Source: Roseateles sp. DAIF2
GTDB lineage: Bacteria; Pseudomonadota; Gammaproteobacteria; Burkholderiales; Burkholderiaceae_C
DNA: 64,000 nt
Assembly (NCBI RefSeq): GCF_015624425.1
Contig: NZ_CP049919.1
Location: 2,108,001 to 2,172,000, forward strand
Direction: 5' to 3'
The notes below the pieces were generated by a model. The model saw nothing but the letters and a program-made list of their open reading frames with translations. It ran no database searches and was not told where the DNA came from. Position numbers and translations under genes: made by a program. Position 1 is the first letter of the stretch, and each line of letters opens with the position of its first letter. This document shows positions 34,085-41,274 of this stretch, piece after piece.

Positions 34085-35608
34085 ATGTCGAACGCAGCGT
34101 CCTCCCGTATTCAACATGAGGGGCTGCGCCGGCGCCTGATGTCGGCCGAAGAGGCCGCGGCGCTGATTCCCGCCGGCGCCCATGTGGGCATGAGCGGCTT
34201 CACCGGCGCCGGCTACCCGAAGGCGGTGCCACAGGCGCTGGCCGCACGCATCGCACGGGCGCATGAGCAGGGCCAGGCCTTTCGCATCGGGCTGTGGACC
34301 GGCGCCTCCACCGCGCTCGAGCTGGACGGTGCGCTGGCCAAGGTCAACGCCGTCGAGCTGCGCATGCCCTACCAGTCGGACCCGACCGGCCGCGCCCGCA
34401 TCAATGCCGGCGAGATGGAGTACACCGACATCCACCTGAGCCATGTGGCCCAATATGTCTGGTTCGGCTTCTTCGGCAAGCTGGACGTGGCGGTGATCGA
34501 GGTGGCCGGCATCCTGCCGGACGGGCGCCTGATCCCCTCGACCTCGATCGGCAACAACAAGACCTGGCTGGACCAGGCCGACAAGATCATCCTTGAGGTC
34601 AACGGCCGCATGCCCGAGGGCCTGGCCGGCATGCACGACATCTACTACGGCACCCAGCTGCCACCGCAGCGCGTGCCGATCCCGATGACCCGGCCCGAGC
34701 AGCGCATCGGCGAACCCTATCTGCATTGCGACCCGGGCAAGGTGATCGCGGTGGTCGAGACCGCGCAGGGTGACCGCAACTCCAAGTTCGCCGGGCCGGA
34801 CGCGGTCTCGAACGCGATCGCCGGCCACATCATCGAGTTCCTGCAGCAGGAGGTGAAGCGCGGTCGGCTGACGCCGGAGCTGCTGCCGCTGCAATCGGGC
34901 GTTGGCAATATCGCCAATGCGGTGCTGGCGGGGCTGAACGCCGGGCCTTTCGAGCGGCTGCAGGCCTACACCGAGGTCCTGCAGGACGGCATGCTGGACA
35001 TGCTGGCCAGCGGCAAGTTGGCCAGCGCCTCGGCCACCGCGCTGTCGCTGAGCCCGGCGGCCTGGGAGCGTTTCGAGCGCGAGATCGACTTCTTCCGCGA
35101 GCGCATCGTGCTGCGCCCGCAGGAGATCAGCAACCATCCGGAGATCATCCGCCGCCTGGGCCTGATCGCGATGAATGCGATGATCGAGGTGGACATCTAC
35201 GGCAACGTCAATTCCACCCATGTGATGGGCTCCAGCATCATGAACGGCATCGGCGGCTCGGGCGACTTCGCGCGCAATGCCTATCTGTCGATATTCATGA
35301 CGCCCTCGACCGCCAAGGACGGCAGGATCTCCTGCATCGTGCCGATGGCCTCGCATGTGGACCATACCGAGCATGACGTGCAGATCGTCGTCACCGAACA
35401 GGGCCTGGCGGATTTGCGCGGCCTCTCGCCGAAGGAGCGCGCGCGGTTGCTGATCGAGCGCTGCGCGCATCCGGACTACCGGCCGCTGCTGCTCGACTAT
35501 TTCGGGCGCGCCTGCCGCGATGCGCCTGGCAAGCACACACCGCATCTGCTGGATGAGGCGCTGTCTTGGCACAGCCGCTACCTGCGCCAGGGACGCATGC
35601 TGCCGTGA
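34085..35608 (+). CDS. Acetyl-CoA hydrolase/transferase family, succinate CoA-transferase type
   Basis: The 507-residue enzyme transfers CoA between carboxylic acids (succinyl-CoA:acetate or propionyl-CoA:succinate in relatives). It shows GMSGFTGAGYPKAVPQAL, SQSGVG-like LQSGVGNIANAVL, catalytic Glu in AYTEVLQDGMLD, and STHVMGSSIMNGIGGSGDFARNA with the CoA-binding Gly-rich loop. Length fits the YgfH subfamily (about 500). AGGAG lies eight bases upstream. It overlaps the bestrophin start (GTGA). Confidence 0.93.
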   Translation: MSNAASSRIQHEGLRRRLMSAEEAAALIPAGAHVGMSGFTGAGYPKAVPQALAARIARAHEQGQAFRIGLWTGASTALELDGALAKVNAVELRMPYQSDPTGRARINAGEMEYTDIHLSHVAQYVWFGFFGKLDVAVIEVAGILPDGRLIPSTSIGNNKTWLDQADKIILEVNGRMPEGLAGMHDIYYGTQLPPQRVPIPMTRPEQRIGEPYLHCDPGKVIAVVETAQGDRNSKFAGPDAVSNAIAGHIIEFLQQEVKRGRLTPELLPLQSGVGNIANAVLAGLNAGPFERLQAYTEVLQDGMLDMLASGKLASASATALSLSPAAWERFEREIDFFRERIVLRPQEISNHPEIIRRLGLIAMNAMIEVDIYGNVNSTHVMGSSIMNGIGGSGDFARNAYLSIFMTPSTAKDGRISCIVPMASHVDHTEHDVQIVVTEQGLADLRGLSPKERARLLIERCAHPDYRPLLLDYFGRACRDAPGKHTPHLLDEALSWHSRYLRQGRMLP

Positions 35609-36552
35609 TCCTGCGCGAGCGTCCCTCGGGCCTGCGGCTGTTCTTCCTGCTGCGCGGCTCGATCCTGAAGCAGATCCGCTGGACCCTGCTGGCCAATATC
35701 GGGCTGGCGGTGCTGGTGACCTGGACCCATGGCGCGCCGCTGTTCCACCAGAAGATCACGGTCACGACCATCCCCTTCACCCTGATGGGCCTGCCGTTGG
35801 CGATCTTCCTGGGCTTTCGCAACAGCGCCTGTTATGACCGCTACTGGGAGGCGCGCAAGCTCTGGGGTGATCTGCTGCTGCGCGGCCGCAGCCTGTCGCG
35901 CCAGGTGCTGAGCCTGATCGAGATGCCCGCGCCGCCGGCCGGCCCGCGCGAGCTGGACGACGTGCGGGTGCGCATGGTGCTGCGCGCGGTGGCCTTCTGC
36001 CAGGCGCTGAAGCACCAGCTGCGCGGCACCGCGGACGCGGCCGGCGAGGTGCGCGCGCTGCTGCGCCCGGCCGACTGGCAAGCCCTGACCCCGGCGGCCA
36101 ACCCCTCGGCGGCGCTGATGCTGCAGATGGGCGCCGATCTGGCGCAGTGCCGCCGCGAGGGCCGCATCGACAGCGTGCTGACCGCGACGATCGACAACAC
36201 CCTGTCGGCGATGACCGCGGCCGCCGCGGCCTGCGAACGCATCAAGAGCTCGCCCTTGCCCTTTCCCTACACCCTGCTGCTGCACCGCACCGCGTATCTC
36301 TACTGCTTCCTGCTGCCCTTCGGCCTGGTCGACTCGATCGGCTATCTGACGCCCTTCGTGGTCGCGATCGTCGCCTACACCTTCTTCGGCCTGGACGCCG
36401 TCGGCGACGAGATCGAGGAGCCCTTCGGCCTGCTGCCCAACGACCTGCCGCTGGACGCGATCTGCCGCACGATCGAGATCGACCTGCGCCAGGCGCTGGG
36501 CGACCCGGACGTGCCCGCGCCGCTCAAGCCCGTCGACTATTGCCTGATGTAG
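35605..36552 (+). CDS. Bestrophin-family (UPF0187/YneE) membrane channel protein
   Basis: The 315-residue protein starts GTG 35605 in the GTGA overlap. It has the family hallmarks LRLFFLLRGSILKQIRW, PFTLMGLPLAIFLGFRNSACYDRYWEARKLWG, ERIKSSPLPFPYTLLLHRTAYLYCFLLPF, VVAIVAYTFFGLDAVGDEIEEPFG. Bacterial bestrophins are pentameric inner-membrane channels (anions or sodium). The transport direction and ion cannot be read here. Confidence 0.93.
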   Translation: MILRERPSGLRLFFLLRGSILKQIRWTLLANIGLAVLVTWTHGAPLFHQKITVTTIPFTLMGLPLAIFLGFRNSACYDRYWEARKLWGDLLLRGRSLSRQVLSLIEMPAPPAGPRELDDVRVRMVLRAVAFCQALKHQLRGTADAAGEVRALLRPADWQALTPAANPSAALMLQMGADLAQCRREGRIDSVLTATIDNTLSAMTAAAAACERIKSSPLPFPYTLLLHRTAYLYCFLLPFGLVDSIGYLTPFVVAIVAYTFFGLDAVGDEIEEPFGLLPNDLPLDAICRTIEIDLRQALGDPDVPAPLKPVDYCLM

Positions 36553-36566
36553 GCGAGAATGCCCGC

Positions 36567-37271
36567 ATGACGAGTTATGCAACAGGCCTGGAGCCGCGCT
36601 GCTATGCGCTGGTGCCGGCCGCCGGCGTCGGCGCGCGTTCCGGCGCCGCGGTTCCCAAGCAGTATGTGCCGCTGGCCGGCCGGGCGATGCTGGCGCATAC
36701 GCTGGAGGCGCTCGCCGCGGTGCCAGGTCTTGCCGGCACCCTGGTGGTGCTGTCGCCGGAGGATGAGCAGTTCGAGATGGCGGTGCCGGGCTTCGATGCC
36801 GGCTGGGTGGCGCGCAGCGGCGGTGCGACGCGCGCCGACAGCGTGGCCGCGGGCCTGCGCGAGCTGCAGGCGCGTGGCGCCCAGCCGCATGACTGGGTAC
36901 TGGTGCATGATGCGGCGCGCTGCCTGCTGCGGCCCGAATGGGTGACGCGGCTGATCGAGGCCTGCGCCGAGGACGAGGTGGGCGGCCTGCTGGCGCTGCC
37001 GGTGGCCGACACCCTGAAGCAGGGCAGCCATGGCCGGGTGATGGCGACGGTGGACCGCGCCGGCAAATGGGCCGCGCAAACGCCGCAGATGTTCCGCCTC
37101 GGCCTGCTGCAACCGGCGCTGGCGGCCGGCACCGAAGGCGTGACCGACGAGGCCAGCGCGGTCGAGGCCCTGGGCCATCAGCCGCTGCTGGTGGAAGCGC
37201 CGCTGGAGAATTTCAAGGTGACCTGGCCGGCGGATTTCGCGCTGGCCGAACGTTTGTTGACGAGCCGATGA
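36567..37271 (+). CDS. ispD: 2-C-methyl-D-erythritol 4-phosphate cytidylyltransferase IspD
   Basis: The 234-residue enzyme makes CDP-methylerythritol in the MEP isoprenoid pathway. It has the NTP-binding VPAAGVGARSGAAVPKQYVPLAGRAML, GGATRADSVAAGL, VLVHDAARCL and AQTPQMFRLGLL. The usual partner ispF is not adjacent; it lies 6.4 kb away at 43623. Start ATG 36567 gives the normal length. It is 14 bases after the bestrophin gene and 19 before map. Confidence 0.96.
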   Translation: MTSYATGLEPRCYALVPAAGVGARSGAAVPKQYVPLAGRAMLAHTLEALAAVPGLAGTLVVLSPEDEQFEMAVPGFDAGWVARSGGATRADSVAAGLRELQARGAQPHDWVLVHDAARCLLRPEWVTRLIEACAEDEVGGLLALPVADTLKQGSHGRVMATVDRAGKWAAQTPQMFRLGLLQPALAAGTEGVTDEASAVEALGHQPLLVEAPLENFKVTWPADFALAERLLTSR

Positions 37272-37290
37272 ATCACGCAGGGAGTAGCAG

Positions 37291-38037
37291 ATGACGATCG
37301 AAAGCGCAGCCGATATCGCCGGCCTGAAGGCCGCCGGCCAGGCCGTGTCCACGGTGCTGAACCGCATGCTGGACGCGATCCGCCCCGGCATGACGACGCG
37401 CGAGCTCGACGAGATGGGCGCGCGCTGGCTGGCCGAGCTCGGCGCGAAATCGGCGCCGGCCACCAGCTACAACTTCCCCGGTGCCACCTGCATCAGCATC
37501 AACGAGCAGGCCGCGCATGGCATCCCGGGCGAGCGGGTGATCGCCAAGGGCGATGTGGTCAATGTGGACGTGTCGGCCGAGCTGGGCGGCTATTACGCCG
37601 ATACCGGCGGCACCCGCATCGTGCCGCCGACGACGCCGACCAAGACCCAGCTGGTGTTCGCCGCGCGCTATGCGCTGGAGCAGGCCCTGCTGGAGGTGCG
37701 CGACGGTGCGCGCCTGAACCGCATCGGCCATGCGATCGAGCGCGTCGCCAGGTCGCATCGCTTCAAGATCATCGAGAACCTGTGCAGCCATGGCGTCGGC
37801 CGCTCGCTGCACGAGGATCCCGAGTACATCACCGGCTACTACGACCCGCGCGACACCCGCGTGCTGAGGGACGGCATGGTGATCACGATCGAACCCTTCC
37901 TGTCGACCAAGAGCACGCAGGTCGAGGAGCAGGCCGACGGCTGGACCCTGTCCGGCGTCAAGGGCAATCTGTCGGCCCAGTTCGAGCACACCCTGATCGT
38001 CACCAAGGGAGCGCCGATCGTCGTCACGCGCCATTAA
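37291..38037 (+). CDS. map: Methionine aminopeptidase, type I
   Basis: The 248-residue enzyme removes N-terminal Met from nascent proteins. Dinuclear metal ligands are visible: D in VVNVDVSAELGGYYADTGGT, H in SHGVGRSLHE, E in ITIEPFL and E in FEHTLIV. AACEISINEQ-like CISINEQAAHGIPG is also present. GGAGTAG lies before the ATG. Its TAA overlaps the TerC stop on the other strand within TTAA. Confidence 0.96.
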   Translation: MTIESAADIAGLKAAGQAVSTVLNRMLDAIRPGMTTRELDEMGARWLAELGAKSAPATSYNFPGATCISINEQAAHGIPGERVIAKGDVVNVDVSAELGGYYADTGGTRIVPPTTPTKTQLVFAARYALEQALLEVRDGARLNRIGHAIERVARSHRFKIIENLCSHGVGRSLHEDPEYITGYYDPRDTRVLRDGMVITIEPFLSTKSTQVEEQADGWTLSGVKGNLSAQFEHTLIVTKGAPIVVTRH

Positions 38038-38996
38038 CGCGGTGCGGCCCCGCCGCGCCGCAGGCTGAGCAGCACCGAGGCGAGGATCACCGCGCCGACG
38101 ATGGCGAGCGACCATTGCACGGTGAGGTGGAACCAGGGCGCGGCCAGCATCTTCGCGCCGATGAAGACCAGCACCAGCGCCAAGCCGTACTTGAGCAGGT
38201 GAAAGCGCTCCGACATGTCGGCGAGCAGGAAGTAGAGCGCGCGCAGCCCCATGATCGCGAAGATGTTGGAGGTGAAGACGATGAAGGGGTCGGTCGTCAC
38301 CGCGAAGATGGCCGGGATGCTGTCCACCGCGAAGACCAGGTCGCTGGCCTCGATCATCACCAGCACCAGGAACATCGGCGTGACCCAGCGCACGCCATCC
38401 AGGCGCACCGAGAACTTGTCGCCATGGAAGCCCGGCGTGATCCGCATATGCCGGCGCAGCCAGCGCAGCAGCGGGTTCTGCGCCAGGTCGGGTTGGTGCT
38501 CGGCGAAGATCAGCATCTTGATCCCGGTCGCCATCAGGAAGGCGCCGAAAAGGTAGAGGATCCAGGCGAACTGCTGCACCAGCCAGACGCCGGCCAGGAT
38601 CATCGCCGCGCGCATGATGATCGCGCCCAGCACGCCGTACAGCAGCACGCGCCGCTGCAGCTCCGGCGGCACCGCGAAGTACTTGAAGATCATCACGAAG
38701 ACGAACATGTTGTCGACCGACAGCGACTGCTCGATCAGATAGCCGGTGATGAACTCGAGCGCCTTGCGGTCGGCCAGCTCCCGGCCCGCGCTGCCGTCCA
38801 GATGCCACCACAGCAGGCCGGCGAAGGCCAGTGCCATCGACACCCAGGCGGCGACCCAGCAACCCGCCTCCTTGACCGAGACGCGATGCGCCTTGTTGCC
38901 GCCCAGCACGAACAGGTCCAGCGCGAGCATCGCGAGCACGAAGGCAATGAAGCCCGCCCACATCGGGGCGGTGGCGAAGGAGTCGATGCCCGTCAT
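38034..38996 (-). CDS. TerC/Alx-family membrane protein
   Basis: The 320-residue inner-membrane protein has about eight helices. The conserved EQSLSVDNMFVFVMIFKYF and MIEASDLVFAVDSIPAIFAVT hold paired Asp/Glu in the membrane, the Mn-export or tellurite-resistance signature of Alx/TerC. ATG 38996 is chosen from the ATGA overlap with the universal stress protein gene upstream. Alx relatives exchange manganese ions. No ter operon partners are present, so a tellurite role is unlikely. Confidence 0.92.
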   Translation of the reverse strand: MTGIDSFATAPMWAGFIAFVLAMLALDLFVLGGNKAHRVSVKEAGCWVAAWVSMALAFAGLLWWHLDGSAGRELADRKALEFITGYLIEQSLSVDNMFVFVMIFKYFAVPPELQRRVLLYGVLGAIIMRAAMILAGVWLVQQFAWILYLFGAFLMATGIKMLIFAEHQPDLAQNPLLRWLRRHMRITPGFHGDKFSVRLDGVRWVTPMFLVLVMIEASDLVFAVDSIPAIFAVTTDPFIVFTSNIFAIMGLRALYFLLADMSERFHLLKYGLALVLVFIGAKMLAAPWFHLTVQWSLAIVGAVILASVLLSLRRGGAAPR

Positions 38997-39499
38997 GTGC
39001 CGGCTACCCACAGCAGGGTCAGCCCGGCGCAGACGCCGGCCGGCACGCCGACGCGCTCCAGCACGCTGGCCGGCGCGCCCGCGACCACCTCCACCGGCAC
39101 CGGCGCGCGCTCGATCAGCCGGCTCGTCAGCGAGTTCTCGAGGGCGCGCAGCAGCGGGCTCTTGCGCGAGGTCGCCAGCAGGATGCGGTCGCAGCGCAGG
39201 CGCTGGGCGAGATCGACGATGCGCTCAACCCGGTCGCCGACCTCGATGTGCAGGCTGTAGGGGATGTCTGCCGCATCGAGCAGCCGCAGCGCCGGTGCCA
39301 GCGCCTCCCGGGCATGCTCGCGGTGGAACTCCAGGCGCGCCTCCTGGCTCAGGTGGCGCGCGATGTGCTCGGAGAACGGCGGCTGCACGTTCAGCAGATG
39401 GATCTGCAGTGCCGGGTCGCGGCGGAACTCGGCGATCGCCTCGCGCAGGGCCGGCAGCGCCGGCGCGGAGCCGTCGTAGGGCAGAAGGAGCTTGGCCAT
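38993..39499 (-). CDS. Universal stress protein (UspA family)
   Basis: The 168-residue protein shows LLLPYDGSAPALPALREAI, LLNVQPPF and RCDRILLATSRKSPLLRALENSLTSRLIERAPVPVEVV. The usual ATP-binding G-2x-G-9x-G(S/T) motif is only partly preserved. ATG 39499 has AGGAGG seven bases upstream; the ATG at 39505 is too close to it. A short hydrophobic tail (AGVCAGLTLLWVAG) extends past the fold and is unusual; it is encoded in the region just before the coupled TerC start. Confidence 0.87.
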   Translation of the reverse strand: MAKLLLPYDGSAPALPALREAIAEFRRDPALQIHLLNVQPPFSEHIARHLSQEARLEFHREHAREALAPALRLLDAADIPYSLHIEVGDRVERIVDLAQRLRCDRILLATSRKSPLLRALENSLTSRLIERAPVPVEVVAGAPASVLERVGVPAGVCAGLTLLWVAGT

Positions 39500-39689
39500 G
39501 TCCATGCCTCCTGGTTGCGTCCGGCGCCATCTCCGATGCGAGCGCGCCGGACCTCGCGTGAGCGCGGCGGATTGCCTCGCCCACATGCCCAGACTAGGTG
39601 TCGGAGGTCATGCCGACCAACAGATTTTCTGGCCGCAATGCATCGAGAAAATCGAAGCATGGGTGAGGCCCCGCGTTCGGCCGCACAAG

Positions 39690-39715
39690 AAAAAACGCCT
39701 CGCGTGAGCGAGGCG
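39690..39715 (-). terminator. Rho-independent terminator of the outer-membrane barrel gene
   Basis: CGCCTCGC-GTGA-GCGAGGCG (39696-39715) with perfect 8-bp arms is followed on the minus strand by TTTTTT. It lies about 36 bp after the stop of the 39751-40359 gene. Confidence 0.9.
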
Positions 39716-39750
39716 TGTAAAGGGCCCCGAAGGGCCGAGGACAGGGGTCT

Positions 39751-40359
39751 TCAGAACTTGTAGCTGACGCCGACCGACAGCATGTCGGCGTTGGTCTTGG
39801 CGTTGCCGCCGTTGTACTTGCCGGAGATGCGGTCCCAGTCGGCGTTCAGCGAGATTTCCTTGCTGAAGGCGTAGCTGACGCCGGCGCCGATCAGCGGCTG
39901 CAGGCTGGACTTGCTCTCGCTGCGGCCGGTGGCGGCGGAGTAGGACTTGCCCTTGGTGTAGGCGGCGCCCAGGCGGCCCTTGAAGGTGAACGGGCCTTCG
40001 CCGAAGGCCAGCACGCCGGTCAGGCCGATGCCGCGCAGGTTCACGGAACCGGGGCTGTAGCTGTTGTCCTTGTTCTTGATGCTGCCGACGCCGCTCTTCA
40101 TGCCGAAGCCGACGGCCTCGACGCCGTAGCGCTCGTCGAACATATAGCCGGCATAGACCTTGCCGCCGGCGGATGCGGTCTTGTCGCATTTCACGCCGTT
40201 GTCACAACGCAGGTCGTACTTGTTGTACAGACCCAGGTTGGCGCCGGCGTAGACGTTGCTGAGAAGGTCCGATTTCGGCTGGGCCGAGGCGGTGCCGGCG
40301 GCGAGCAGGGCGGCCAGTGCGACGAAGGAAACTCGATGGATGGACAGCTTGGCGAACAT
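39751..40359 (-). CDS. Small outer membrane beta-barrel protein
   Basis: The 202-residue protein has a signal peptide (VALAALLAAGTASAQ). It is a probable eight-stranded barrel with alternating strands: VYAGANLGLYNKY, KVYAGYMFDERYGVEAVGFGM, GIGLTGVLAFGEGPFTFKGRLGAAYTKG, SYAFSKEISLNADWDRISG, ending MLSVGVSYKF with terminal Phe for BAM recognition. OmpA-N/OmpW-like size. A Cys pair (CDNGVKC) in the first loop is unusual and may form a disulfide. GGAGAG lies seven bases before the ATG; a strong terminator follows. Function unknown; such barrels are often abundant structural proteins. Confidence 0.87.
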   Translation of the reverse strand: MFAKLSIHRVSFVALAALLAAGTASAQPKSDLLSNVYAGANLGLYNKYDLRCDNGVKCDKTASAGGKVYAGYMFDERYGVEAVGFGMKSGVGSIKNKDNSYSPGSVNLRGIGLTGVLAFGEGPFTFKGRLGAAYTKGKSYSAATGRSESKSSLQPLIGAGVSYAFSKEISLNADWDRISGKYNGGNAKTNADMLSVGVSYKF

Positions 40360-40482
40360 GATTCTTCTCTCCTTGACTTCAGGTGATCCCGGCCCGACTT
40401 GGCCGACGACGGGGCGCAGTGTCAGCGGGCCCCTGCCTTAATGCCAGCGCCGCGTCGCAGGTGGCATAGTTCGAACCTTCGT

Positions 40483-40499
40483 GTAGCGATTCGCGCTAC
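40483..40499. promoter_or_regulatory. Palindrome upstream of the XRE regulator
   Basis: GTAGCG-ATTCG-CGCTAC has perfect 6-bp arms, 23 bases before the XRE gene start. It is a plausible autoregulatory operator for a small HTH repressor. Confidence 0.5.
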
Positions 40500-40521
40500 C
40501 GGCGCCTATCAGGGAGGGGCA

Positions 40522-41259
40522 ATGAGCAGTCCGGAATTGCTGCTTCGCGTGTTGCGCAGCGAGATGCGAGCGGCGGATCTGACCTACAAGGAACTCGGCG
40601 AGCGCATCGGCCTGAGCGAGTCCAGCATCAAGCGCATGTTCTCGCAGGGCGACATGACCCTGTCGCGCCTGACCGATGTCTGCAAGGCGATCGGCGTCGG
40701 GCTGGAGGAGGTGCTGCGCCAGGCCGCCGATTCGACGCCCTGCACCGACAAGCTGACCCTGGCGCAGGAGCGCGCGCTGGTGGCCGACCCGAAGCTCTTG
40801 ATGGTCGCGATCTGCTGCCTGGGACATTGGACCTTCGAGCAGATCATCGAGACCTATGCGATCAGCGAGGCCGAATGCGTCGGCTGCCTGGTCAAGCTGG
40901 ACCGGCTGGCGCTGATCGAGCTGCGGCCGCTGAACCGCTATCGCATGCGCGTCTCGCGGGCCTTCCGCTGGCTGCCCGACGGGCCGGTGCAGCAGCTGAT
41001 GCGCCAGCATGTGGTGGACGACTATTTCTCCGGCCGCTTCGACGGCGTCGGCGAGACCCTGCTGTGCGTGCATGGCCGGCTGACCGACCCGAGCGCCCAG
41101 GCGCTGGTGAACAAGATCCAGCAGCTGGCCGCCGAGCTGGCGCGCCTGCACCAGGATGATCAGCGCCGCCCGCCGGAGCTGCGCGACGGCTATACCCTGC
41201 TGCTGGGCCTGCGCTCCTGGGAGTTCGCGGCCTTCACCGCGATGCGGCGCACGACCTGA
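40522..41259 (+). CDS. XRE-family transcriptional regulator
   Basis: The 245-residue protein has an N-terminal HTH (about 6-62): LTYKELGERIGLSESSIKRMFSQGDMTLSRLTDVCKAIG. A long C-terminal region (about 75-245) carries two Cys (CCLGHW, AECVGCL) and RALVADPKLLMVAICCL, a pattern seen in several proteobacterial XRE proteins and probably a ligand or oligomerisation domain. AGGGAGGGG just precedes the ATG at 40522; an open frame runs back to 40399 without support. Confidence 0.87.
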   Translation: MSSPELLLRVLRSEMRAADLTYKELGERIGLSESSIKRMFSQGDMTLSRLTDVCKAIGVGLEEVLRQAADSTPCTDKLTLAQERALVADPKLLMVAICCLGHWTFEQIIETYAISEAECVGCLVKLDRLALIELRPLNRYRMRVSRAFRWLPDGPVQQLMRQHVVDDYFSGRFDGVGETLLCVHGRLTDPSAQALVNKIQQLAAELARLHQDDQRRPPELRDGYTLLLGLRSWEFAAFTAMRRTT

Positions 41260-41274
41260 CCCCCGGAGCGGGAC

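Noticed and set aside
33727-34119. Small ORFs within the inverted-repeat element
   Set aside because: They come from both strands of the palindromic sequence and show no protein family pattern.
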